This document shows, one piece after another, positions 9,186 through 16,801 of a DNA stretch of 47,788 bases; the stretch's first letter is position 1; every line of letters begins with the position of its first letter. A program made the translations under genes and the position numbers. The DNA comes from Candidatus Scatonaster coprocaballi (GTDB taxonomy: Bacteria; Bacillota; Clostridia; Saccharofermentanales; Saccharofermentanaceae). The DNA is taken from assembly GCA_018064475.1 (NCBI GenBank), contig JAGHVD010000011.1, positions 1-47,788 on the forward strand. The letters run 5' to 3'. The notes beneath the pieces are model-generated. The model was not told the DNA's origin and did not search any database. It saw only the letters and a list, made by a program, of their open reading frames with translations.

Positions 9186-9947
9186 ATGATCGCCTTAATT
9201 CTTGCAGCCGGATACGCAACACGCTTATACCCGCTGACGATTGACACACCAAAACCACTTCTTCCTGTTGGACCGAAGCCCATGATTGACTATATTACCG
9301 ACGAGATCGAGACCTTGCCGGATATCACTAAGATCGTTGTAGTCACGAACCATCGTTTTGCAGAACAATTCGACAAATGGGCAGCTGTGAAGATGGAAGA
9401 CCGTCGTCGAATTATCCCGATTCAGGTCATTGATGATGGCACAACTGATGATTCCAATAAGCTCGGTGCAATTGGTGATATCCAGTTCGTCATCGAGAAA
9501 CTTCAGATCAAAGAAGACCTCATGATTATCGCAGGCGATAATCTCTTTACTTATAAGCTCCGTGACGTCTATGACTTCTTCATGGACAAGCGCAAGGATA
9601 CACTCGTTGCTATTCGTGTCGAAGACATTGACCAACTGAAGAAGTTGGCCGTCGCCACACTTGATGAGGATAGCAAGATCCTCTACCTTGCTGAGAAGCC
9701 GGAAATCCCGCGTTCTACCGTGGCCATCTACGCTACCTACTTCTACCTCAAGGAGACACTGCCACTCTTCAGCATCTATCTTGATGAAGGCAACTCTCCG
9801 GATGCTCCCGGTCACTTCCCATCCTGGCTCTACCAGAAGAAGGATGTATATGCACTCCGCGTGGACGGCACTTGCATCGATATCGGTACCCCAGAGAACT
9901 ACAAAGAAGTCTGCGACAACTACAAAGAGATCCTCGGCATCGAGTGA
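9186..9947 (+). CDS. Sugar-1-phosphate nucleotidyltransferase
   Basis: The 253-residue enzyme belongs to the nucleotidyl-transferase family of glucose-1-phosphate thymidylyl/uridylyl/cytidylyltransferases. It should couple a sugar phosphate to an NTP to make an activated sugar. The N-terminal signature LILAAGYATRLYPLT, the lysine motif KPLLPVGPKP, the metal-binding Asp in IIAGDNLFT and the late VDGTCIDIGTPENY are all present. It has no left-handed beta-helix and ends soon after the transferase domain. The start has AAGGAATAACTT before the ATG. No sugar pathway genes sit beside it, so the sugar and base are unknown. A role in cell-wall or capsule glycans is inference. Confidence 0.85.
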   Translation: MIALILAAGYATRLYPLTIDTPKPLLPVGPKPMIDYITDEIETLPDITKIVVVTNHRFAEQFDKWAAVKMEDRRRIIPIQVIDDGTTDDSNKLGAIGDIQFVIEKLQIKEDLMIIAGDNLFTYKLRDVYDFFMDKRKDTLVAIRVEDIDQLKKLAVATLDEDSKILYLAEKPEIPRSTVAIYATYFYLKETLPLFSIYLDEGNSPDAPGHFPSWLYQKKDVYALRVDGTCIDIGTPENYKEVCDNYKEILGIE

Positions 9948-9978
9948 TCCCGAAATTTCAGCAAACAAAACCGCTAGA

Positions 9979-10998
9979 TCACTCTTTGCAGAATTCTTGT
10001 AGCAGGTCACCGACTTCCTTGATCGTGTTGGCGTTCATGATACGGTTCTTGAATTCTGCCGCGCCGAATTCTCCCTTGAGATAACAGGCGATCTGCGCGC
10101 GCATCTCTTTGACACCGGTCTTCTCGCCAAGCTGGTCACATAGTCCCTGAAGATGGCGACGCATCACGTTCACCTTCGTTACACGATCTACCCGAGAAGG
10201 TAACATCTCGCCCAGAAGTGCGCTTCGAATTTCGGAGAAGATCCACGGATTTCCTTGGGCTGCGCGTCCGACCATCACACCGTCCGCGCCGGTCATTTCC
10301 AACATGGCCACTGCCGACGCACCGTCCTTTACATCACCATTTCCCCAGATCGGAATACCTGTATCGGCAATCGCCGCCTTGGTTCGAGCAATGACTTCCC
10401 AGTCGGCCTGACCACTATACATCATGGACTGCGTGCGGGCATGAATCGCAAGACCTGCCGCGCCGGCTTCTACACACATCTTCGCAAAATCCGGTGCGTT
10501 GATGCACGAAGGATCCCATCCGGATCGGAACTTTACCGTGACCGGTTTACCATATGCCGCGGCCGCATGGACCGAAGCCCGAATGATCTTCTCGGCAATG
10601 GCCGGTTCCTTCATGAGGGCCGCACCACAACCCGTCTTCACAACTTTAGAGACCGGGCATCCCATGTTCAGGTCGATCAGATCCACATCCGCCAGACGTG
10701 GGTCTTCTAATATCTTGTGAATGGCAAAGTCAAAGTCCTCCGGATCAAAGCCGAAGAGCTGGATGCCCGTGGCATCTTCTCTTGCCGGATCGATCGCCAG
10801 ATAGCGCATACTGATCTCCAGAGAATCTTTGAAGCGGATACCACGTGCAGAGACCAGTTCGGTCACGCCAAGTCCTGCCCCACACTCATGCGCGATGGTG
10901 CGGAAGACACACGTACTCGTTCCGGCCATAGGCGCGAGCGCCGTGTTCTCCGGAATCGTGGTTTTACCGATAGAAATAGGATGCAGGTAATTCTTCAT
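9979..10998 (-). CDS. dusB: tRNA-dihydrouridine synthase
   Basis: This flavoenzyme reduces specific uridines in the tRNA D-loop. The protein (339 residues from the chosen start) is a TIM barrel with the opening APMAGTSTCVFR, the catalytic-Cys segment DLNMGCPVSKVVKTGCGAAL, VKFRSGWD, and the FMN-phosphate site GNGDVKDG and DGVMVGRAAQGNPW. I chose the ATG at 10998 because the protein then begins MKNYLHPISIG, like the family; the frame is open for 57 more codons upstream but looks non-coding. No Shine-Dalgarno sequence precedes this ATG, and an extended -10 box lies so close that the mRNA may be leaderless. Its 3' end faces the nucleotidyltransferase gene at 31 bases. Confidence 0.92.
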   Translation of the reverse strand: MKNYLHPISIGKTTIPENTALAPMAGTSTCVFRTIAHECGAGLGVTELVSARGIRFKDSLEISMRYLAIDPAREDATGIQLFGFDPEDFDFAIHKILEDPRLADVDLIDLNMGCPVSKVVKTGCGAALMKEPAIAEKIIRASVHAAAAYGKPVTVKFRSGWDPSCINAPDFAKMCVEAGAAGLAIHARTQSMMYSGQADWEVIARTKAAIADTGIPIWGNGDVKDGASAVAMLEMTGADGVMVGRAAQGNPWIFSEIRSALLGEMLPSRVDRVTKVNVMRRHLQGLCDQLGEKTGVKEMRAQIACYLKGEFGAAEFKNRIMNANTIKEVGDLLQEFCKE

Positions 10999-11004
10999 AT
11001 GGGC

Positions 11005-11013
11005 ATCATACCA
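11005..11013 (-). promoter_or_regulatory. Extended -10 box directly before dusB
   Basis: The minus strand reads TGGTATGAT, an extended -10 element. The seventh base after it is the A of the dusB ATG at 10998. No Shine-Dalgarno sequence lies between them. Confidence 0.5.
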
Positions 11014-11059
11014 TGAATTTACGATAAATTTACGCGTCCTCAAGAAAATTTCATGGCCT

Positions 11060-11087
11060 TTCGCACTCAAGCAATGTACATTATAAT
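11060..11087 (+). promoter_or_regulatory. Promoter of PAP2 phosphatase gene
   Basis: TTCGCA (11060-11065), a 16-bp spacer and a perfect TATAAT (11082-11087). The leader to the ATG at 11170 is about 75 bases and ends in AAAGGAGCGACGCAC. Confidence 0.6.
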
Positions 11088-11169
11088 TACAAAAGTCGAT
11101 AAGAATAGTAGCACTTCGGAAGAATTGCTCGTATAAATATACAGAAACACAAAAAAAGGAGCGACGCAC

Positions 11170-11694
11170 ATGCCATCTTCAATATCTAAACGCGAATTGA
11201 AAGTCCTTGATTGGATCTATCACAACCTTCGCAGAGATTCCATCGATAAAGTGATGCATTTCCTGTCTATGAGCGGAAATTTCGGCATCGTCTGGTTTGT
11301 CGCCGCCGGTACTTTCTTCTTTGCAAATATCAATCGCCAGGCTGCACTCGGCATCCTGATCGCACTGGGTGTATCCCTGATTCTGGTAAATCTGCTTCTG
11401 AAGAACATCGCCAAGCGACCACGTCCATACGAAGTACGTGGTGAGGATCGAGACATCATCATCCGTGAGCCGAAGGACTATTCCTTCCCTTCCGGACATA
11501 CCTTCTCCTCATTCGCAGTCGCGAGCACGCTGGTTTATTTCTCACCGGCCATCGGTTTTGCCGCCATGGTCTACGCTTCCGGTATCGCTTTCTCGCGACT
11601 TTACCTGTACGTACACTACATCACCGATGTACTGACCAGCGCCATCCTCGGCGTTACCGTCGGCATCCTGATCAGCTACTTATACTTTCTTTGA
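11170..11694 (+). CDS. PAP2-family membrane phosphatase
   Basis: The 174-residue protein has a soluble N-terminus of about 30 residues and four or five membrane helices. It carries all three motifs of the phosphatidic acid phosphatase type 2 superfamily: KNIAKRPRPYE, FPSGHTFS, and SRLYLYVHYITDV with the catalytic His and Asp. The likely substrate is a lipid (pyro)phosphate on the outer face of the membrane; BcrC-type undecaprenyl pyrophosphate phosphatase is the attractive option, but phosphatidylglycerophosphate is also possible. Its last 15 bases overlap the end of the convergent zur gene. Confidence 0.88.
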   Translation: MPSSISKRELKVLDWIYHNLRRDSIDKVMHFLSMSGNFGIVWFVAAGTFFFANINRQAALGILIALGVSLILVNLLLKNIAKRPRPYEVRGEDRDIIIREPKDYSFPSGHTFSSFAVASTLVYFSPAIGFAAMVYASGIAFSRLYLYVHYITDVLTSAILGVTVGILISYLYFL

Positions 11695-12126
11695 TAGCTG
11701 TTCCCGACACTGCTTACAGTATCCATACACCTCCACCGTGTGGCCCACGATCATGAAATCCTGGTCCACCGCGTGGAGTGTTTTTTCCTCGGCAAAAGGA
11801 CACCCCTCGAGTTCAGTCTTCTTCTTGCAGTTCATGCAGATCGCATAGTGGTGATGTCCGTTCCCAGCCAGACTATAGAGCGCCTCCTGACTGTCAGATA
11901 GCACGGTCCTGCTCACCGCATGGGCATTGGCAAAAGCATCGAGTGCGCGGTAAATGCTGGAGAGCCATAGTGCCCCCTCCGTTGCACCCTCACCCTGCTG
12001 ATCTTTCGTATCCTGTGCCGCCCGTATGGCAATCTCTTTGGCCGTCAGCGGCGTATTCGCATGGTTCAGGATCTCCCACACACGCATGCGGGACTGGGTC
12101 TTTCGGATGTTACTTGGAAACTCCAT
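11680..12126 (-). CDS. zur: Fur-family zinc uptake regulator
   Basis: The 148 residues form an N-terminal winged-helix DNA-binding domain (MRVWEILNHANTPLTAKEIA ... SSIYRALDAF) and a C-terminal metal-binding dimerisation domain. Two CxxC pairs are visible, in HHHYAICMNC and YGYCKQC, which usually hold the structural zinc. HHHY and later His/Glu residues form the regulatory site. Specificity for zinc is inferred from its place as the last gene of the znuA-znuC-znuB-zur operon. It should repress that operon by binding the palindrome at 14929-14943 when zinc is plentiful, which would make it autoregulated. Confidence 0.9.
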   Translation of the reverse strand: MEFPSNIRKTQSRMRVWEILNHANTPLTAKEIAIRAAQDTKDQQGEGATEGALWLSSIYRALDAFANAHAVSRTVLSDSQEALYSLAGNGHHHYAICMNCKKKTELEGCPFAEEKTLHAVDQDFMIVGHTVEVYGYCKQCREQLSKKV

Positions 12127-12129
12127 CGC

Positions 12130-12996
12130 TCATGCCCCCTTGCTTTCTTCACTTGCACGTTTCGCTCCGTCCGCGCTACGGTTTCCCGAAGTCAGACGTC
12201 CGCGGAGCCACTTCAGAAGATACAGGATCAGGAACCACGCGACAGCAATCAGCACGATCGTACCACCGGGTTTCAGACCACAGTAGAATGAGAGTACCAG
12301 TCCGCCGATCGTAGAGGTAATGGAGATCACCGCCGCCCAGAGGATCGTGGTCTTATAGCTTCTGGCAATCGTCATGGCCGCCGCTACCGGCACCACCATC
12401 AACGAAGAGACGATCAGCGCACCCACTGTTCGGGCCGCAATGGAGATCGTCACCGCAGTCAGGATCGTGAAGATCGCATTCACCACACCTACCGGCACAC
12501 CGGAGATGGCTGCAGCCTGTTCGTCGAAAGAGATATAGAACAACTCCTTATAAAGCAGGAAGAACGCGAGTAATACCACCAGCGCCAGGACGATGACCAT
12601 GTAGGTCTCCATCTCACTAATGGCCACGATCGAACCGAAGAGGAAACTATTGAAATCCGCGGCACTCTTCACAAAGCCGGACATCACACCGGCAAGTCCG
12701 ATGCCCGTCGACATCACGATTGCCACCGCAAGTTCCGAGTGATTGCCGAGTTTCTTGCGGATCCCCTCAATGCAGAAGGCCGCCACCACACAGGCCGCGA
12801 TGGCACCGATGATCGGGTTGAATCCAAGGAGCAAGCCCAAGGCCACACCTGCCAAAGACGAGTGTGAAAGCGCGTCACCAATCAGTGACAGACGCTTATG
12901 CACCATGACCGTACCCAAGCAAGCCACAAGCAGTGCAAGAAGGAATCCTACCAGCAGCGCACGCTGCATATATGCATACTGAAGAATGGTCGGCAT
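12130..12996 (-). CDS. znuB: Zinc ABC transporter permease
   Basis: The 288-residue protein is a metal-type (ABC-3) permease with about eight or nine membrane helices, including KRLSLIGDALSHSSLAGVALGLLLG near the N-terminus and SIAARTVGALIVSSLMVVPVA. The start is the ATG at 12996, one base after the znuC stop; an open frame continues upstream but lies inside znuC in the wrong frame. The hydrophilic C-terminal tail (about 25 residues) ends RASEESKGA. It forms the channel through which ZnuA delivers zinc. Confidence 0.92.
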   Translation of the reverse strand: MPTILQYAYMQRALLVGFLLALLVACLGTVMVHKRLSLIGDALSHSSLAGVALGLLLGFNPIIGAIAACVVAAFCIEGIRKKLGNHSELAVAIVMSTGIGLAGVMSGFVKSAADFNSFLFGSIVAISEMETYMVIVLALVVLLAFFLLYKELFYISFDEQAAAISGVPVGVVNAIFTILTAVTISIAARTVGALIVSSLMVVPVAAAMTIARSYKTTILWAAVISITSTIGGLVLSFYCGLKPGGTIVLIAVAWFLILYLLKWLRGRLTSGNRSADGAKRASEESKGA

Positions 12997-12997
12997 A

Positions 12998-13843
12998 TTA
13001 CTTTCCCTCCTTCTCGTGGTCATGAGCATGATCGTGCTCGTGATGATTGCACTCAGGGCAATGTTCGCTATCGTGGTGGTGGTCCACCTCGTGTTTACAG
13101 TTCGCACTATGAATGTGCGCACCTTCACCCTTCGCATGCTTATGTGCATGCGCGTGAATGATCTCCGCCTGCGGCAACGCCTCTTCGTTACATGCGCCCT
13201 CCGACAGGCACAATACCTTGTTGGCAAAAGGACCCGCTTTGTCGACATCGTGGGTGACCATGAGGATGGTGACATTTTTCTCGATGTTCAGATGGTGCAA
13301 GATATGAAGCAGACGGTCGACCGACTCCGCATCCACGCCTACTGTCGGCTCATCAAGGATCAACACCTCCGGGCTACCGGCCAGCACACGCGCCAACATA
13401 ACACGCTGTTGCTGTCCGCCGGAAAGTTCGCCGATCAGGGCCTTCCGCTTGGCTTCCATCCCAACTGTCTTCAGGGCCTCCAGCGCGATGGCCTTATGTT
13501 TCTTTCCCGGCATCCGACCGAAGCCGATCTCGCGATAGAGACTACTTAAGACGATCTCTTCGCACGTCGCAGGGAAGGCCGCGGCACGTGAACCGCCGTT
13601 CTGAGGAAGATACCCGATGTGGCTGTCCTTCAGTGAACGGATCTTCTTCCCGCCCACCAGGATCTCACCGGATGTCGGCGTATTCACGCCAAGCAGAAGC
13701 TTGACCATTGTGCTCTTTCCTACACCATTATCGCCGATGATCAGGGCGAAGTCCCCTTTCTCCACGTAGAAATCAACGTGTTCCAGGACCTTCTCCCTGG
13801 TATAGCCGAAGGACATGTCCTTCACTTCAATCACTTTCTCCAT
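12998..13843 (-). CDS. znuC: Zinc ABC transporter ATPase with His-rich tail
   Basis: Residues 1-225 are an ABC ATPase with Walker A GDNGVGKST, signature LSGGQQQRVMLARVLAG and Walker B VLILDEPTVGVD. Residues about 227-281 are an added tail very rich in His, Asp and Glu, with a CPEC pair and runs such as DHHHDSEHC and HHEHDHAHDHE. ZnuC proteins normally end after the ATPase domain, so a tail of this kind, able to bind several zinc ions in the cytoplasm, is unusual. Start is the ATG at 13843. It is followed one base later by znuB and preceded by znuA with 34 bases between. Confidence 0.93.
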   Translation of the reverse strand: MEKVIEVKDMSFGYTREKVLEHVDFYVEKGDFALIIGDNGVGKSTMVKLLLGVNTPTSGEILVGGKKIRSLKDSHIGYLPQNGGSRAAAFPATCEEIVLSSLYREIGFGRMPGKKHKAIALEALKTVGMEAKRKALIGELSGGQQQRVMLARVLAGSPEVLILDEPTVGVDAESVDRLLHILHHLNIEKNVTILMVTHDVDKAGPFANKVLCLSEGACNEEALPQAEIIHAHAHKHAKGEGAHIHSANCKHEVDHHHDSEHCPECNHHEHDHAHDHEKEGK

Positions 13844-13877
13844 CGTCTACTCCTTCAACATTCTGCATGCGAACGTC

Positions 13878-14867
13878 TTACGCAAAAGCCTTCTGCAAAG
13901 CCAGAAGATTATCCCGCATCACCGTGAAATAATCTCGTCCGTTATCGATATCTGCCTGCGTCAGACCATCAAGTGGCGACAGCGCCGCCGTCTGGCATCC
14001 CGTCTCCCCCGCAATGGTCTCAGCCACCTTCGGATCCACCAGTTCTTCGAAGAAGATACAGTGGATATCGTACTCACCCACCATATCGATGATCTCACGC
14101 ATACGCGCCGCATCCGGCTCCTGATCGGCCGAGACACCCTCAATACCGATCTGATTCAGATTGAATTCGTGGCAGAGATAACCATATGCTTCATGCGCCA
14201 CGACAATGTATTTTCCTTCATAGGGTGCAAGCGCCATGCGGTATTCATCCATCAGTTTGTCGCACTCCGCCGCGGCAGTCTGATAGTTCTGTTCATAGGT
14301 CTCAGTATGATCCGGGTCAATCGCAATCAGCGCATCTGCAATCGCACGCATCTCCAGTTTCGCATTACTTGGAGACAGCCAGACATGCGGATCGAACTCG
14401 CCATGGTCGTGGTCTTCGTGACCCGCATCGTGGTCGTCCGCTTCATGATCCACACGCAGAAGCGGCACATCCTTCGATGCCTCAAGTTTCACCAGATCCT
14501 TGTTCTGGACGGTACCTAGAATGTCCGCCATCCAAGTCTCCATCCCTGCACCGTTATATACCACCAGATCCGCCTCTTCCAGGTCCATCATGTCACGGGT
14601 CGAAGGCTCCCACGCATGCGGCTCCGTCCCAGCCGGCACCATCATGTTCACTGCCACCAGATCCCCGCCGATCCGCTTCACAAAATCATACATCGGGTAG
14701 ATCGACGCCACGACTTTGACCTTACCTTCTGCATCCTTGCCGAAACCACTTTTCCGACAGCCACTAAGAAGACCCATGGTGCCCAGAAGCATCGAGGCTA
14801 CTAATATCCATGTCAAGAAGCGTGCTTGGCCCACACCGCTTCGATTATCCATATTCTTAGAATTCAT
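13878..14867 (-). CDS. znuA: Zinc-binding lipoprotein of ABC transporter
   Basis: This is the extracellular solute-binding protein (cluster A-I metal binding). From the chosen ATG at 14867 it has 329 residues with an N-terminal signal helix and lipobox LLSGC. Metal ligands are seen as the His in GTEPHAWEPS, His in FDPHVWLSP, the His in VVAHEAYGY and a late Glu/Asp pair. A His/Asp-rich loop (ADDHDAGHEDHDHGEFD) precedes the second ligand, as in ZnuA. The start is favoured because AAGTGGAG lies 8 bases before it, while an upstream in-frame ATG at 14984 overlaps the promoter. A Zur-type operator lies 62 bases upstream. Confidence 0.94.
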   Translation of the reverse strand: MNSKNMDNRSGVGQARFLTWILVASMLLGTMGLLSGCRKSGFGKDAEGKVKVVASIYPMYDFVKRIGGDLVAVNMMVPAGTEPHAWEPSTRDMMDLEEADLVVYNGAGMETWMADILGTVQNKDLVKLEASKDVPLLRVDHEADDHDAGHEDHDHGEFDPHVWLSPSNAKLEMRAIADALIAIDPDHTETYEQNYQTAAAECDKLMDEYRMALAPYEGKYIVVAHEAYGYLCHEFNLNQIGIEGVSADQEPDAARMREIIDMVGEYDIHCIFFEELVDPKVAETIAGETGCQTAALSPLDGLTQADIDNGRDYFTVMRDNLLALQKAFA

Positions 14868-14928
14868 ATTTACTCCACTTATCGTCACTGGGTCACCGCG
14901 ATGTGCAGTCTCGCCAGCTTGTTGTTTC

Positions 14929-14943
14929 TGCGAATGATTCGCA
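14929..14943. promoter_or_regulatory. Candidate Zur operator
   Basis: TGCGAATGATTCGCA is a perfect 7-1-7 palindrome. It resembles the Bacillus-type Zur box (TCGTAATnATTACGA) in half-site length, single central base and AATnATT core. It lies 12 bases after the -10 box of znuA, near +5 to +20, where binding would block transcription. Confidence 0.75.
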
Positions 14944-14955
14944 ATTGCAACAAGC

Positions 14956-14984
14956 AGTATACCCACTATGTCTCGTTTTCGCAA
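14956..14984 (-). promoter_or_regulatory. Promoter of znuA-znuC-znuB-zur
   Basis: The minus strand has TTGCGA (14979-14984), a spacer of exactly 17 bp and TATACT (14956-14961). The start would be near 14949, just before the Zur palindrome. Confidence 0.75.
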
Positions 14985-15050
14985 GTCTTTCTTCGCCCTT
15001 CTTAACCAAAGTGAAATAGTAATTCACCCATCCATGCGCTATACTGTATT

Positions 15051-15059
15051 TGGTAAAAT
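15051..15059 (+). promoter_or_regulatory. Possible extended -10 of VanY-like gene
   Basis: TGGTAAAAT is the same extended -10 as at 9082-9090. It lies about 75 bases before the ATG at 15136. No clear -35 is seen; TATACT at 15040-15045 is an alternative -10. Confidence 0.35.
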
Positions 15060-15135
15060 CACTCGTACTTACGGGGACTTGGCGTTTCTGTCCTTCTTAG
15101 TTGCCCCGAGCGAGTCTTGATGAAAGGAGTATCTG

Positions 15136-16041
15136 ATGAAGCGTTCGGTCCGCGTATTTGCGCTCATTACCGCTATTTCTTGCATGAGCATACTGGGTAC
15201 AGCATGCAACAAATCGAAGGAGGCAGACGATCGCGCCGATTCCGTGGTCGCATCGTCATCCGAAGTCATCGCGACAACACCTGCCGCGACCTCCACACCG
15301 ACCCCTTCTCCGGAGCCGACTTTCACTCCTACTCCAAGTAATACACCGACACCTTCTCCATCCCCGACGCCGATTCCGGAATATGTCGAACCGATTCTGG
15401 AAGGTGGTCCGATCTGGTACGATGGGTATGTCGACCCGCGTTCCGTTCGTGCAGAGATCGTGGCAGATCCATCCGACCTCACCGTACTCGTCAACAAGTA
15501 CTACGCCAGCCCAAGCTGGTACGTGCCGGAACTCGTCTATGCGAAGTATTCAGACAGTCAGCAACTTCGTCCGGAAGCTGCAGAAGCCTGGGAGAAGATG
15601 CATGACGCCTGCATGGCCGACATCGGCGGTGACCTGTATCTGATTTCCGGTTACCGTTCCTGGGAGACACAGACCTATAGCTTTAACAATGCCATCACAA
15701 GAAGAGGCCTGGATAAGGCTTGCTGCAAGAATGCTTATCCGGGACGTTCCGAGCATCCACTCGGTCTTGGATTGGACATTAACGTCCGAAGTGATCCGGA
15801 GATCCGAGACAACTTCGTCTACACAGACGTCGGTAAATGGGTCCTCGAGCATGGTCATGAATACGGTTTCATCTGGAGATATCCAGCAGAATGTGGATCG
15901 ATCACCGGCTATGGTGTAGAGGGTTGGCATTTCCGCTTCGTCGGTGTCGAAGTGGCAACCTATATGTACGACAACGGCATCCGAACATTGGAAGAATACT
16001 ACGGCAAGCCGCAGCTTATGCCGAACGAATACAACGAGTAA
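15136..16041 (+). CDS. VanY-type D-Ala-D-Ala carboxypeptidase lipoprotein
   Basis: The 301-residue protein starts with a signal peptide ending in a likely lipid-attachment Cys (ILGTAC-N), followed by a Pro/Thr linker of about 30 residues built from TPTP/SPTP repeats. The catalytic domain (about residues 150-285) is a peptidase M15/VanY fold with ISGYRSWETQ, the zinc-binding SEHPLGLGLDINV (SxHxxGxGxD) and GVEGWHFRFVG (ExWH). It should trim the terminal D-Ala from peptidoglycan stem peptides on the outer face of the membrane. AAAGGAG lies 7 bases before the ATG. The metallo-hydrolase gene follows after 13 bases, so they probably form an operon. Confidence 0.88.
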   Translation: MKRSVRVFALITAISCMSILGTACNKSKEADDRADSVVASSSEVIATTPAATSTPTPSPEPTFTPTPSNTPTPSPSPTPIPEYVEPILEGGPIWYDGYVDPRSVRAEIVADPSDLTVLVNKYYASPSWYVPELVYAKYSDSQQLRPEAAEAWEKMHDACMADIGGDLYLISGYRSWETQTYSFNNAITRRGLDKACCKNAYPGRSEHPLGLGLDINVRSDPEIRDNFVYTDVGKWVLEHGHEYGFIWRYPAECGSITGYGVEGWHFRFVGVEVATYMYDNGIRTLEEYYGKPQLMPNEYNE

Positions 16042-16054
16042 GGAATATCTCAAC

Positions 16055-16738
16055 ATGTTAGTCTATCGAGACGAGAACTATCAGTTCTTCAATATTGGAA
16101 CCAAACTCTATAACTGCTACTGCATCGCCCATAAGGACAAGATCGTCATGATCGACTGCGGGCCACTGGCTGAACGAGATGAGATCGAGAAAAACTTGCA
16201 GAAAGATTTCATCTTCGATGTAGACGCAATCATCCTGACACATGCCCATGGTGACACAGCCGGCAATGCCGAGTATTTCTCCATGTTGTTTAACTGCCCC
16301 GTCTACGTACCCAAGACCGTCATCGACCACGTCAAACAAGGTACGTGCAAGCGTCCAGGTAAAGATCATCCATATGTGAAGAAGGCTGGCGCCGCCGGTA
16401 ACGTCGTGGCGAAGCTTCCGGCTTTCATTCCCTATGAAGCCTGCCAGAATGTCGAACCAATCACGGTCACTTTGGTCAGAGAACTCCTCGGCGACGGCGT
16501 GACGCTTCTGATGACCCCAGGTCACACAGAAGATTCCATCTCCCTTCACATTGGAGAAGTCGCACTCATCGGCGATGCCGCACAATTTCTCAAGCGCGTC
16601 CTGGCCCCCGTCTTCGTAGATAACGAGGCACAACTTGGCCGCACCTGGCAGACCTTGCTTTCCCTAAAGTGCAAATACTATCTTTGTGCCCACGGGCGTG
16701 CTTTCTCCGCGGACGAATGGGTCAAACCACAGGAATAA
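16055..16738 (+). CDS. Metallo-beta-lactamase-fold hydrolase
   Basis: The 227-residue protein has the metal motif THAHGDTAGN (HxHxDx), the next His in MTPGHTEDS and the Asp in LIGDAAQF, followed by a final His in LCAHGRAF. This is the binuclear zinc site of the superfamily. Start is the ATG at 16055 with AAGGA upstream; the open frame upstream of it lies inside the VanY-like gene. The substrate cannot be told, since the superfamily includes glyoxalase II, lactonases and RNA hydrolases. The small size and lack of a signal peptide suggest a cytoplasmic enzyme. Confidence 0.8.
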   Translation: MLVYRDENYQFFNIGTKLYNCYCIAHKDKIVMIDCGPLAERDEIEKNLQKDFIFDVDAIILTHAHGDTAGNAEYFSMLFNCPVYVPKTVIDHVKQGTCKRPGKDHPYVKKAGAAGNVVAKLPAFIPYEACQNVEPITVTLVRELLGDGVTLLMTPGHTEDSISLHIGEVALIGDAAQFLKRVLAPVFVDNEAQLGRTWQTLLSLKCKYYLCAHGRAFSADEWVKPQE

Positions 16739-16801
16739 TGTCACGTCTACCTAATCCCAGATGGCTCTCTAAATCAATGGCTCTTCCCGTGAAGAACCAG
16801 A

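Noticed and set aside
9942-9984. 8-bp inverted repeat (GAGTGATC/GATCACTC) over the two convergent stops as a terminator
   Set aside because: The loop is 27 bases and neither strand has a U-tract.
13000-13275. N-terminal extension of znuB open frame
   Set aside because: It lies within znuC in another frame and has an Arg/Thr-rich, non-coding look. The ATG at 12996 gives the family N-terminus.
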